Source: Acidocella sp. (GTDB taxonomy: Bacteria > Pseudomonadota > Alphaproteobacteria > Acetobacterales > Acetobacteraceae). From it: 64,000 nucleotides of DNA. A program made the position numbers and the translations under genes. Location of the stretch: the NCBI GenBank assembly GCA_027308685.1, contig DAIDEE010000049.1, positions 25,442-89,441 on the forward strand, in the 5' to 3' direction. Below the pieces are notes generated by a model that made no database searches, was not told where the DNA came from, and saw only the letters and a list, made by a program, of their open reading frames with translations. Positions 55,083-63,739 of this stretch are shown piece by piece (position 1 is the first letter of the stretch; the number at the start of each line of letters is the position of its first letter).

Positions 55083-56165
55083 TTACTGCTTTACCGCAGC
55101 CCAAACCGCATTAAACACTTGCAGGTCATGCCCGGAAAGCGGCGGCAGGAAATGCAGCAGCTTGAAGTCATCCGGTGTGGGCGAAATCAGCTCGGCTTGC
55201 AAATTCGCTGAAAGCTGACCAGCCGAAGCCTGATTTGGGCTGGCGTATTCATTAAAGTTTGAAAGCTCAGCACCTTGATAGGCGTTAAGGATGAAATTGA
55301 TGAATTGCAAAGCCAGTTGCGCGTTGGGCGCATGGGTAGGAATTGCCATCGTATCCACCCAGATTTCCGTGCCTTCCTTGGGCAGAAAATAGCCGATATT
55401 ATTGCCCGACCCATCAGCATAGCTGGCCGCGATATCGCCATTGAAGGCCATACCAGCGGAGTTCAGCCCCGCCTTCAACTGGTCACGCTCTGGCGTGCCG
55501 TCAACAAAGCCCGCAAAATTCTTGCGCGCCATCGTTTGCTTGATCAGCTTCGCAGCAGCCACCCATTGATCCTGTGTCTTACAGTCAAAGCCATAGCCGA
55601 GATAGGCGCAGGCAGCCCCAATGGTATCCTGGCCACTGCCACTCATCAGGGTAAATGGATAGGTGGTATTCACGCTCGGGTCGAACAGCAGCCCCCAACT
55701 CGGCGCCGGACTTTTGATGTTTGACTTCAAATAAGCAATGCCGGTAGTGCCCCACTGGTAAGGGATCGAATATTTATCACCCGGATCATAAGTAGGGTTT
55801 TGGAATTTCGGGTAGAGATTGGGGAAATTCGGCACCTGACTATGGTCGATCGGCTGAATCAAACCTTCCGATACCAGCCGGGCGACGTAGTAGCTTGAAG
55901 GCACCACAACATCGAATTCCGAATCCCCACCAGCTTTCAACTTGGCTTCCATCTCGGAATTTGAACCGTAATCTGTCTCGTTCACGGCGCAGCCGCATTG
56001 TAGTTCAAATTCCGTGATCAAACTTTCCGGGATATAAGCCGACCAGATAAACAAATTCAAAGTCGGCTCCGCAGCCGTCGCTGGCCGCGCCGAAAGCATG
56101 GCAGCACCACCGCCCAACAAGGCAACGGCGAGCCCGGTATGAAGTATTTTTTTAATATAGGTCAT
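55083..56165 (-). CDS. potF: Polyamine ABC transporter, periplasmic binding protein
   Basis: A 360-residue PotD/PotF-like binding protein with signal peptide cut after ATA near residue 32. The mature part starts TLNLFIWSAYIPESLITEFE, as in PotF (FIWSxYI), and includes GGDSEFDVVVPSSYYV, PYQWGTTGIAY and the C-terminal helices. It captures putrescine or spermidine in the periplasm. ATG 56165 is preferred since GGAGAG lies 4-9 bases upstream. It follows potI by 20 bases and precedes puuA. Confidence 0.92.
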   Translation of the reverse strand: MTYIKKILHTGLAVALLGGGAAMLSARPATAAEPTLNLFIWSAYIPESLITEFELQCGCAVNETDYGSNSEMEAKLKAGGDSEFDVVVPSSYYVARLVSEGLIQPIDHSQVPNFPNLYPKFQNPTYDPGDKYSIPYQWGTTGIAYLKSNIKSPAPSWGLLFDPSVNTTYPFTLMSGSGQDTIGAACAYLGYGFDCKTQDQWVAAAKLIKQTMARKNFAGFVDGTPERDQLKAGLNSAGMAFNGDIAASYADGSGNNIGYFLPKEGTEIWVDTMAIPTHAPNAQLALQFINFILNAYQGAELSNFNEYASPNQASAGQLSANLQAELISPTPDDFKLLHFLPPLSGHDLQVFNAVWAAVKQ

Positions 56166-56185
56166 GGTCTCTCCTGTTGAAAATA

Positions 56186-57022
56186 TCATGCCACCGCCAC
56201 AAGCTGACGCTCACGGCGGCGGGTGACAAAATGATAGAGCAACGCTACGCCAATCACAGTTCCAATCATTAAACTGCCAATGGCATCGATTTCCGGTGAG
56301 GCGCCTTTGCGGGCAATCGCACCGTAAATATAAATCGGCAAGGTCACGCTGCCGGGGCCGGCCGTGAAAAAGCTGATGGTAAAATCATCAATCGATAACG
56401 TAATGGCGAGCAAAAACCCGCCGATCAAAGCCGGCCGTACCACCGGGACGGTTAAGTAAATAAAAGACTTAAAACCATTGGCGTATAAATCATGCGAGGC
56501 CTCAAACAAATGCTTATCCAGGCCCGATAACCGCGCATACACCACCAGCGCCACATAAGGCGACTGGAAGGTGACATGGGCGATCCCCATCGTCAGCAGC
56601 CCCGCGGAAAGCATGCCGGTATGCTGATTGACAAAATTAAAAAAAATCATTTCAGAAAGCCCAAACACCAGGCTCGGCATAATGATCGGCAGATAAATAA
56701 TCAGGCTCGGGATTGTCCCCACCCACACACCACCGCCTTTGGCAGGGCGAAACCGGCTGAGGCCGAACCCCATTAAAGTGCCGAGCAAAGTACCAAGCGA
56801 CGCCGAGCCAATTGCCAGTGTCAGCGACCGGCGCAACGCCGCCATCACCTGTGGATCACCAAATAGCTGCGAATAGCCTGCAATATTCGGCCCGCTATGC
56901 CCCAATGAGGGCGCAAATGAGAATATGCCAATAATCGCCAGTGGCGCGTAGAGCAGCACATAAACCGGAATGCTGAACCCGAACAAACCACGCCGGATCG
57001 CCGGGGGTAAATACTGGCTCAC
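56186..57022 (-). CDS. potI: Polyamine ABC transporter permease PotI
   Basis: A 278-residue ABC permease with six membrane segments. The conserved EAA loop appears as EASHDLYANGFKSFIYLTVPVVRPALIGGFL. Start GTG at 57022 (GTGA overlapping the potH stop) is preferred over an earlier ATG inside potH because the family sequence begins at this point with YLPPAIRRGLFG. It forms the channel together with PotH. Confidence 0.92.
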   Translation of the reverse strand: MSQYLPPAIRRGLFGFSIPVYVLLYAPLAIIGIFSFAPSLGHSGPNIAGYSQLFGDPQVMAALRRSLTLAIGSASLGTLLGTLMGFGLSRFRPAKGGGVWVGTIPSLIIYLPIIMPSLVFGLSEMIFFNFVNQHTGMLSAGLLTMGIAHVTFQSPYVALVVYARLSGLDKHLFEASHDLYANGFKSFIYLTVPVVRPALIGGFLLAITLSIDDFTISFFTAGPGSVTLPIYIYGAIARKGASPEIDAIGSLMIGTVIGVALLYHFVTRRRERQLVAVA

Positions 57023-57927
57023 AACATCGCCTCTTCGCCGCCGCCCAACCGCTGCGTGAGCCACCGGAACGAGATCAAACCCAGACATGTGAAGACCAGC
57101 ATGATGATTGTCAGCGCCGCGCCATAAGGCCAATTGGGTGCAAAGGTGAATTGCGCCGCGATCAACGACCCCATCATGGTGGCGCGATCACCACCCAATA
57201 ATTCTGGCACCACATAGTCACCAAATGCCGGAATCCCGACCAGAATTATCCCCGAGAGCAACCCTGGCAACGTTTGCGGAAACACCGTATTGAAAAATAA
57301 TTTCGGCCCTTTGGCGTATAAATCCCGTCCTGCTTCCACCAGGGTCCAATCAAGTTTCTCTGTCGCCGCGTACAGCGGTACCACCATGTAAGGCAAATAA
57401 TTATAGGTCAGCCCCACCAGCACCGCAAAATTACCCGGCATTAAACCCAAATGCGGATCGATCAACCCAACATCCTGCGCCAACCTTGCAAGCGGTGCCT
57501 GCGGGTTTAATAATTGCATCCAGGCATAGGTCCGCACCACCTGGTTGGTCCATGAGGGCAGTACCGCGAATAATAGTAATATCGGCCGCGCATTCACCGG
57601 CCGGGTGATAATGAAAAACACCAGCGGGTAAGCAAATAAAATCGTCATCACCGTAGCGGTGCCAGCCTGCAGCAATGAGCGCAGCAGGATCGTCGCATTG
57701 GCCCCGCTCCAGCCCAAAATCCCATACCCCACCACCTCACTGAAGGAGCCGAATGTTAAGGGCAGCACAGGCGAGCCAAAATCGCTATTGGTAAAAAACG
57801 CCAGCCCCAGCATGATCGCGCTCGGGATCAGTAAAAACAATACAATCCAGAACAACCCTGGCCCGGCAGTCATCCAAAGCCGGAAACTGGCGGCGCGGGC
57901 CTCTCCTTGCACTGCGGTCTTTACCAT
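57019..57927 (-). CDS. potH: Polyamine ABC transporter permease PotH
   Basis: A 302-residue ABC permease with six membrane segments. The EAA loop is visible as EAGRDLYAKGPKLFFNTVFPQTLPGLLSGIIL, and PSWTNQVVRTYAWMQLL is typical of PotB/PotH. The ATG follows the potG stop by one base and the stop overlaps the potI GTG, so the transporter genes are tightly coupled. Confidence 0.93.
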   Translation of the reverse strand: MVKTAVQGEARAASFRLWMTAGPGLFWIVLFLLIPSAIMLGLAFFTNSDFGSPVLPLTFGSFSEVVGYGILGWSGANATILLRSLLQAGTATVMTILFAYPLVFFIITRPVNARPILLLFAVLPSWTNQVVRTYAWMQLLNPQAPLARLAQDVGLIDPHLGLMPGNFAVLVGLTYNYLPYMVVPLYAATEKLDWTLVEAGRDLYAKGPKLFFNTVFPQTLPGLLSGIILVGIPAFGDYVVPELLGGDRATMMGSLIAAQFTFAPNWPYGAALTIIMLVFTCLGLISFRWLTQRLGGGEEAML

Positions 57928-57928
57928 C

Positions 57929-59041
57929 TCAGGCCTCGATCAGCATGATATTGTCCGGCTTGATCTCCACCGCCACCGCCTCACCGGCCCGCCAACTGCG
58001 TTCCGCCGCCGCGTTATTGGTATCCAGCGCCAGCACGGTCTGGCTGTTTTGCGTCTCCACCCGGTATTGTGTGGAAGCCCCCATATAAATGGCCTCGCGC
58101 ACCACACCCTTGAAAATATTTGGCTTGTCGGCGGGCGCGTGATTATCGTTATAAATCCAAATTTTCTCGGGCCGGATCATCGCCATTCGCGCCGCCCCGA
58201 TGTCGGCGGTAATCTGCAACCGCCCAAGCGGCGTTTCAGCCACCCCGCCACCCAGCGGCTGCAGCGGCCATATGTTGGAGAGCCCCAAAAACTCTGCCAC
58301 AAACACGTTGCGCGGCTTCTCATACACATCCAACACCGGGCCGACCTGCTGCAGCTTGCCCTTGCTCATCACTCCAATCCGGTCCGACATGACCAGCGCC
58401 TCATGCTGGTCATGGGTCACAAAAATAAAAGTCATGCCAAGGCGTTTTTGCATCCGCAGCAATTCAATCTGCAATTCATTACGCAATTTCGCATCCAGCG
58501 CCGAGAGCGGCTCATCGAGCAGCACCACCTCGGGCTCATTCACCAGCGCCCGCGCCAAGGCCACCCGTTGACGCTGCCCGCCGGATAATTGTGCTGCATT
58601 GCGTTTGGCAAACTGCCCGATTTGCAGCAGCTCCATCATTGCATCGACACGCTTCGCCCGCTCAGGCTTCTTCACCCCCTGCATGCGCAGGCCAAACCCG
58701 ATATTATCGGCCACATTCAAATGCGGAAACAGCGCGTAGGACTGAAACACCGTATTTACCGCCCTTTTATGGGCCGGCACGTCCTGCATCTCTTTACCCG
58801 AGATCAATATCCGCCCGGCATCGGGCGTCTCAAACCCGGCGATCATCCTCAGCAGGGTGGTTTTACCGCAGCCAGACGGCCCCAGCAGGGTAAAAAACTC
58901 CCCCGCCTCGATTTTCAGATCAACCCCATCAACCGCGGGGATCGATCCAGCGAATATCCGAGTGATGCCTGCCAGGGTGATGGCCCCACGCTGGGTCGCA
59001 CCTGAGGCCTCATGGGGCGGCTGGCCAACAGTCTCCAGCAT
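57929..59041 (-). CDS. potG: Polyamine ABC transporter ATP-binding protein PotG
   Basis: A 370-residue ATPase: Walker A GPSGCGKTTLL, Q-loop VFQSYALFPHLNV, the signature LSGGQRQRVALARAL, Walker B VVLLDEPLSALD and H-loop THDQHEAL, followed by a C-terminal TOBE domain of PotA/PotG type. ATG 59041 has GGAGG seven bases upstream; an ATG four codons earlier is less likely. It is the first gene of the polyamine operon and faces puuR across a 198-base divergent region. Confidence 0.93.
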   Translation of the reverse strand: MLETVGQPPHEASGATQRGAITLAGITRIFAGSIPAVDGVDLKIEAGEFFTLLGPSGCGKTTLLRMIAGFETPDAGRILISGKEMQDVPAHKRAVNTVFQSYALFPHLNVADNIGFGLRMQGVKKPERAKRVDAMMELLQIGQFAKRNAAQLSGGQRQRVALARALVNEPEVVLLDEPLSALDAKLRNELQIELLRMQKRLGMTFIFVTHDQHEALVMSDRIGVMSKGKLQQVGPVLDVYEKPRNVFVAEFLGLSNIWPLQPLGGGVAETPLGRLQITADIGAARMAMIRPEKIWIYNDNHAPADKPNIFKGVVREAIYMGASTQYRVETQNSQTVLALDTNNAAAERSWRAGEAVAVEIKPDNIMLIEA

Positions 59042-59166
59042 CACGCCTCCCACCTGTAAAAACGGTTAATCAGTCGAACGTTTCGCGTAAATGGCACGCA
59101 ATTCCCCGTGTTAAAAAAGCCAAACGGCTTAGTGGCGCAAGTGTCGCCCGACCCACAGCGAGGCGT

Positions 59167-59181
59167 CAACTATAATTAACG
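59167..59181 (+). promoter_or_regulatory. PuuR-box-like site in the potG/puuR divergent region
   Basis: CAACTATAATTAACG matches the E. coli PuuR recognition sequence AAAATATAATGAACA, as I remember it, at 11 of 15 positions, and the surrounding 16 bases are near palindromic. It is between the divergent starts at 59041 and 59240, where an autoregulator would bind. TATAAT here could also be a -10 element. Confidence 0.5.
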
Positions 59182-59239
59182 CTGATATTCGATCTGTTTG
59201 ATTTTGGCACTGCTGAAAACCGGTGCTAAAGGCCAACCA

Positions 59240-59821
59240 ATGCCCGAACTCACAAAAACAGAGGAAACGCCCCCCGAGGAAATCGGCACCCGCTTGCGGG
59301 TGGTCCGGCAAATCTATGGCCTGACCCAGCGCGAACTGGCCCGCCGTGCCGGGGTCACCAATGGTGCCATTTCGCTGATCGAACAAAACCGTGTCAGCCC
59401 CTCCATTTCGTCGCTGAAGAAAATTCTAGACGGCATCCCCCTCTCGCTGGCGGATTTCTTCACCCTGAACTTCTCCCCCTCGGACAACGTGTTCTTCACC
59501 GCCGCCGAGCTCACCGAAATTTCCTTCGGCAACAATATTTCCTACCGCATGGTGGGCCGGCGCGTGGCCGAGCGGGGGTTGCAAATGCTGCATGAAACCT
59601 ATCAGCCGGGCGCTGACACGGGGGAGGCCATGCTGCGCCACGCGGGTGAGGAATGTGGCGTCATTGTCGCGGGCTGCCTGGCGGTTACCGTCGGGTCGCA
59701 CGAGAAAACCCTGTATCCGGGCGACGCCTACTACTTTCGCTCCGACATCCCGCACCGCTTCCGCAACCCTGGCGAGACCCCCTGCGTGCTGGTCAGCGCC
59801 AATTCCCCGCCAAGCTTTTAA
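59240..59821 (+). CDS. puuR: PuuR-like transcriptional regulator (HTH_3 plus cupin)
   Basis: A 193-residue protein with an N-terminal XRE-type helix-turn-helix (IGTRLRVVRQIYGLTQRELARRAGVTNGAISLIEQNRVSPSISSLKKIL) and a C-terminal cupin with HAGEECGVIV and DAYYFRSDIPHRFRN. This is the layout of PuuR, the putrescine-responsive repressor. The ATG at 59240 is preferred to one 14 codons earlier. It faces the polyamine uptake and catabolism operon and probably controls it. A short AT-rich hairpin follows the stop. Confidence 0.9.
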   Translation: MPELTKTEETPPEEIGTRLRVVRQIYGLTQRELARRAGVTNGAISLIEQNRVSPSISSLKKILDGIPLSLADFFTLNFSPSDNVFFTAAELTEISFGNNISYRMVGRRVAERGLQMLHETYQPGADTGEAMLRHAGEECGVIVAGCLAVTVGSHEKTLYPGDAYYFRSDIPHRFRNPGETPCVLVSANSPPSF

Positions 59822-59837
59822 GGTAGTTTTGACGCCG

Positions 59838-59858
59838 TTTTTACCGGCCCCGTAAAAA
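59838..59858 (+). terminator. Short AT-rich hairpin after puuR
   Basis: TTTTTAC (59838-59844) pairs with GTAAAAA (59852-59858) around a seven-base GC-rich loop, 17 bases after the puuR stop. The weak stem leaves its termination strength doubtful. Confidence 0.4.
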
Positions 59859-59881
59859 TTCCTCTTGTGCCCCGCCTCAGG

Positions 59882-59910
59882 CTTGAATACATGAGGTTGC
59901 GTTATTCAAG
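59882..59910. promoter_or_regulatory. Inverted repeat upstream of dnaK
   Basis: CTTGAATA (59882-59889) and TATTCAAG (59903-59910) are perfect eight-base arms separated by 13 bases, 52 bases before the dnaK start. The CTTG element here or at 59864 could be part of a sigma-32 type promoter. It is not a CIRCE element. Confidence 0.5.
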
Positions 59911-59961
59911 GGCTATAACCGGTGCTTCGGGCCGGGATTAGCCGCTGCAAAGGAGCTTTTT

Positions 59962-61866
59962 ATGAGTAAAGTTATCGGTATCGACCTCGGTACCACCAAT
60001 TCCTGCGTTGCGGTCATGGAGGGCAAGGATGTCCGCGTGATTGAAAATTCAGAAGGTGCCCGTACCACCCCTTCCATGGTTGCTTTCAGTGACTCCGGCG
60101 AACGTCTGGTCGGCCAGTCCGCCAAGCGCCAGGGTGTAACCAACCCCACCAACACGCTGTATGCCGTGAAGCGCCTGATCGGCCGCCGTTACGACGACCC
60201 GACCGTGGCCAAGGACAAGGAGCAGGTGCCGTTCGGCATCGTGCGCGGCGACAATGGCGACGCCTGGGTGCAGGCGCGCGGCGAGAAATACTCCCCCAGC
60301 CAGGTCAGCTCGTACATCCTCACCAAAATGAAGGAAACCGCCGAAGCCTATCTCGGCGAGAAAGTCACCCAGGCGGTCATCACCGTTCCGGCCTATTTCA
60401 ACGACGCCCAGCGCCAGGCTACCAAGGATGCCGGCAAAATCGCCGGTCTGGACGTGCTGCGCATTATCAACGAACCCACCGCCGCGGCATTGGCCTACGG
60501 CATGGACAAAAAGAACGCCGGCACCATCGCGGTGTATGATTTGGGTGGCGGCACGTTCGACATTTCCGTCCTGGAACTTGGCGACGGCGTGTTTGAGGTG
60601 AAATCCACCAACGGCGACACGTTCCTCGGCGGTGAGGATTTCGACCAGCGCATCATTGATTACCTGGCCGACGAATTTAAACGTGACCAGGGTATCGACC
60701 TGCGTAAGGACAAGCTGGCCCTGCAGCGCCTGAAGGAAGCTGCCGAGAAAGCGAAGATTGAACTTTCCTCCTCGAAGGAAACCGAAATCAACCTGCCTTT
60801 CATCACCGCCGACGCCTCCGGGCCGAAGCATCTGGTGGTGCGCTTAACACGCGCCAAGCTGGAATCCCTGGTCGATGACCTGATCGAGCGCACCCTCGGG
60901 CCGTGCAAAGCAGCACTCAAGGACGCCGGCGTCACCGCCGATGAGATCAACGAAGTCATCCTGGTTGGCGGTATGACCCGCATGCCGAAGGTGATCGAGT
61001 TCGTAAAGAACTTCTTCGGCAAGGAACCCGCCCGCAACGTCAACCCTGATGAAGTGGTGGCTATCGGCGCCGGCATTCAGGGCGCGGTGCTGAAGGGCGA
61101 TGTCAAGGACGTGCTGCTGCTCGATGTCACCCCGCTGTCGCTCGGCATCGAAACCCTGGGCGGCGTATTCACCCGTCTGATCGACCGCAACACCACCATC
61201 CCGACCAAGAAGAGCCAAACCTTCTCGACCGCCGATGATGGCCAGACCGCAGTGACCATCAAAGTGTTCCAGGGTGAGCGCGAAATGGCAGCCGACAATA
61301 AGCTGCTCGGCAATTTCGACCTGCAAGGCATTCCAGCCGCCCCGCGCGGCGTGCCGCAGATCGAAGTGACCTTCGACATCGACGCCAACGGCATCGTTTC
61401 AGTGCAGGCGAAGGATAAGGCCACCGGCAAGGAAACCCAGATCAAAATCCAGGCGTCTGGTGGTCTGACCGAAGCCGATATTCAGCGCATGGTGCGCGAA
61501 GCCGAAGAGAACGCCACGGCTGACAAGGCCCGCCGCGAAGCTGTTGAGGCCCGCAATCAGGTTGAGGCAATGATCAACCAGACCGAGAAAACCTTGAAGG
61601 ATGCCTCGGAAACCGTCTCGGCGCAGGATCGCTCCGAGGCCGAGGCCGCCATCGCCGCCGCCCGAACGGCGCTCGAAGGGTCCGATACAGCCGCGTTGCG
61701 TGAGATCAACGATCGGCTCTCCGCCATCGCCATGAAAATCGGTGAAGCGATGTATAAGGCGCAAGCCGATGCCGCGCAGGGCGAACCCACCCCGACAGGG
61801 CCAAAAGGCGAGAAGATCGTCGATGCCGAGTTCGAGGAAGTCGATGACAAGAAAAAATCTGCCTAA
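59962..61866 (+). CDS. dnaK: Chaperone protein DnaK (Hsp70)
   Basis: Main Hsp70 chaperone, 634 residues. The N-terminal ATPase domain starts [19 protein letters not shown] and contains [26 protein letters not shown] and [10 protein letters not shown]; the linker region [19 protein letters not shown] joins the substrate-binding domain; the C-terminus ends [15 protein letters not shown] lies seven bases before ATG. dnaJ follows after 85 bases with a hairpin in between, as in many alphaproteobacteria where this lowers dnaJ relative to dnaK. Confidence 0.98.
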   Translation: MSKVIGIDLGTTNSCVAVMEGKDVRVIENSEGARTTPSMVAFSDSGERLVGQSAKRQGVTNPTNTLYAVKRLIGRRYDDPTVAKDKEQVPFGIVRGDNGDAWVQARGEKYSPSQVSSYILTKMKETAEAYLGEKVTQAVITVPAYFNDAQRQATKDAGKIAGLDVLRIINEPTAAALAYGMDKKNAGTIAVYDLGGGTFDISVLELGDGVFEVKSTNGDTFLGGEDFDQRIIDYLADEFKRDQGIDLRKDKLALQRLKEAAEKAKIELSSSKETEINLPFITADASGPKHLVVRLTRAKLESLVDDLIERTLGPCKAALKDAGVTADEINEVILVGGMTRMPKVIEFVKNFFGKEPARNVNPDEVVAIGAGIQGAVLKGDVKDVLLLDVTPLSLGIETLGGVFTRLIDRNTTIPTKKSQTFSTADDGQTAVTIKVFQGEREMAADNKLLGNFDLQGIPAAPRGVPQIEVTFDIDANGIVSVQAKDKATGKETQIKIQASGGLTEADIQRMVREAEENATADKARREAVEARNQVEAMINQTEKTLKDASETVSAQDRSEAEAAIAAARTALEGSDTAALREINDRLSAIAMKIGEAMYKAQADAAQGEPTPTGPKGEKIVDAEFEEVDDKKKSA

Positions 61867-61893
61867 GGTTTTTTCAATCATTTAAGCCGCGGC

Positions 61894-61918
61894 ACCCCGG
61901 AGCTTCAGGCTCCGGGGT
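61894..61918 (+). terminator. Hairpin between dnaK and dnaJ
   Basis: ACCCCGGAGC (61894-61903) pairs with GCTCCGGGGT (61909-61918) around TTCAG, 27 bases after the dnaK stop. Only two T follow, so it may give partial termination or stabilise dnaK mRNA. Confidence 0.7.
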
Positions 61919-61951
61919 TGCTGCGTTTCAAGCAAAGGCTCTTATCGGGCA

Positions 61952-63088
61952 ATGGCGAAACCAGATTATTATACCACTCTTGGCGTACAGCGCGGTGCCA
62001 GCGCCGAGGAAATGAAGAAGGCCTACCGCAAGCTGGCGATGCAGTACCACCCGGACCGCAATCCTGGTGATCATAAATCTGAGGCCAAATTCAAGGAACT
62101 CAACGAAGCCTACGATGTTCTGAAGGACGACCAGAAACGTTCCGCTTACGATCGTTTCGGCCATGCGGCGTTTGAAAACGGCGGCGGCGGTCATCCGGGC
62201 GGTGCGGGCGGATTCGGCTTCGAGGGCGGGCTTGGCGATATTTTCGACCAGATGTTCGGCGGCGGTGGCGCCCGGCGTGGCGGTGGCGGTGTGCAAACCG
62301 GCGCTGACCTGCGGGCTTCCGTCGAGATCAGCATGGCTGAAGCCTTCAGCGGCACCAAAGCCAATGTAAGGATTCCCACCCGCGTCAAATGCGATGCCTG
62401 CGCCGGCTCCGGCTCGGCTGACAAAAACGCCAGTGCGGATAATTGCGCCACCTGCGGCGGTGCCGGCCGGGTTCGTGCCCAGCAGGGCTTCTTCGTGGTG
62501 GAACGCACCTGCCCCACCTGCGGCGGCGCTGGCCGGGTGGTGCGCAACCCTTGCCGGGTATGTTCCGGCGCTGGCACCGTACCGCGCGACAAAACCCTGG
62601 CCGTGCAAATTCCGGCTGGCGTGGAAGACGGCACCCGTATCCGCCTCTCAGGCGAGGGCGAGGCCGGTGGCCGTGGTGCGCCGCCAGGCGATTTATACGT
62701 CCATGTCGCCATCCGGGCGCACGATATTTTCCAGCGTGACGGTGCCAATATTTTTTGTCGCGTGCCGCTGCGCATGACTCAGGCCGCATTGGGCTCGGAA
62801 ATCGAAGTCCCTACCATCGATGGCACCGGCGCCAAAGTGAAAATTCCGGCGGGCACCCAAACCGGCGACCAGTTCCGCCTGCGTGCCAAGGGCTTCTCGG
62901 TATTGCGCAGCGCCCAGCGCGGCGACATGTATATCCAGGTGGCGGTGGAAACCCCACAAAAACTCACCGCCCGGCAGCGTGAATTGCTAGAGGAATTTGA
63001 GACCGAGGCCAAAATTCATGCATCGCATAGCCCGGAGCATGACGGCTTCTTCGCCAAGGTGAAGGAATTTTTCGACGGGCGCAGCTGA
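61952..63088 (+). CDS. dnaJ: Chaperone protein DnaJ (Hsp40)
   Basis: A 378-residue type I J-protein. J domain at 1-70 with the HPD motif in [10 protein letters not shown], a Gly-rich linker (about 75-115), and the zinc-finger domain with four repeats [24 protein letters not shown] and CRVCSGAG, then C-terminal substrate-binding domains ([12 protein letters not shown]). It stimulates DnaK ATP hydrolysis and presents unfolded proteins. It is probably co-transcribed with dnaK. Confidence 0.97.
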   Translation: MAKPDYYTTLGVQRGASAEEMKKAYRKLAMQYHPDRNPGDHKSEAKFKELNEAYDVLKDDQKRSAYDRFGHAAFENGGGGHPGGAGGFGFEGGLGDIFDQMFGGGGARRGGGGVQTGADLRASVEISMAEAFSGTKANVRIPTRVKCDACAGSGSADKNASADNCATCGGAGRVRAQQGFFVVERTCPTCGGAGRVVRNPCRVCSGAGTVPRDKTLAVQIPAGVEDGTRIRLSGEGEAGGRGAPPGDLYVHVAIRAHDIFQRDGANIFCRVPLRMTQAALGSEIEVPTIDGTGAKVKIPAGTQTGDQFRLRAKGFSVLRSAQRGDMYIQVAVETPQKLTARQRELLEEFETEAKIHASHSPEHDGFFAKVKEFFDGRS

Positions 63089-63196
63089 ACTCTTCAAACC
63101 TTTACAGCACGTGACGTTTTGTAAACGCCGCTGACGCCGGCATTTCCGCACGCCATATATCGGGTATTGTCGCTCTTTTCGCGCAGGAGGATTGTC

Positions 63197-63739
63197 ATGT
63201 TGCTCAACACTCGCCCGGCCCGCGCCGCCATGGTGCTGGCCCCGTTGGTTGCCCTCGGGGCGTGCACTGTTGCACCCCCCACTGGCCCCAGCCTTGTGGC
63301 ATTACCAGGCCAGGGTAAATCGCTGGCGCAATTCCAGCAGGATGACCAATACTGCCGTAACTATGCCCAGGAACGTGTCGGCAATGGCGGCGCCCAAAGT
63401 GCCGCCGCCAGCGCCAACGCCACCAACACCGCGGTCGCCGGCACGCTCATCGGGGCCGCTGCTGGGGCTGCCCTAGGCTCGCTCAGCGGCAATGTCGGCG
63501 CCGGGGCGGCTATCGGTGCGGGTGCGGGCCTGCTAGGCGGTGCGTCGGTGGCCGGTGGTGATGCCCAAGCGACCGCAGATAATCTACAAGGCCAGTATGA
63601 TACGTCTTATGCGCAATGCATGGTCAGCTATGGTGACACGATCCAACAGCCGCCACCGGTCTATTATGCACCGGACCCAGGCTATTACGGGCCGCCACCC
63701 GTTTATTATTACCGCCCCTATTACTACCGCCCTTACTGA
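63197..63739 (+). CDS. Glycine-zipper lipoprotein with Tyr/Pro-rich tail
   Basis: A 180-residue protein with a lipobox (ALGAC, Cys about residue 23), a conserved QDDQYCRNYAQERVGN segment, then a Gly/Ala-rich glycine-zipper region (GAAAGAALGSLSGNVGAGAAIGAGAGLLGGASVAGG), a CMVSYG motif and a Tyr/Pro-rich C-terminus. The ATG at 63197 has GGAGG seven bases upstream. The family occurs widely in proteobacteria as outer-membrane-associated lipoproteins of unknown role. A hairpin at 63780-63809 lies beyond its stop. Confidence 0.8.
   Translation: MLLNTRPARAAMVLAPLVALGACTVAPPTGPSLVALPGQGKSLAQFQQDDQYCRNYAQERVGNGGAQSAAASANATNTAVAGTLIGAAAGAALGSLSGNVGAGAAIGAGAGLLGGASVAGGDAQATADNLQGQYDTSYAQCMVSYGDTIQQPPPVYYAPDPGYYGPPPVYYYRPYYYRPY

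Noticed and set aside
59822..59961. CIRCE element before dnaK
   Set aside because: The inverted repeat present (CTTGAATA/TATTCAAG) does not match the TTAGCACTC-N9-GAGTGCTAA consensus.
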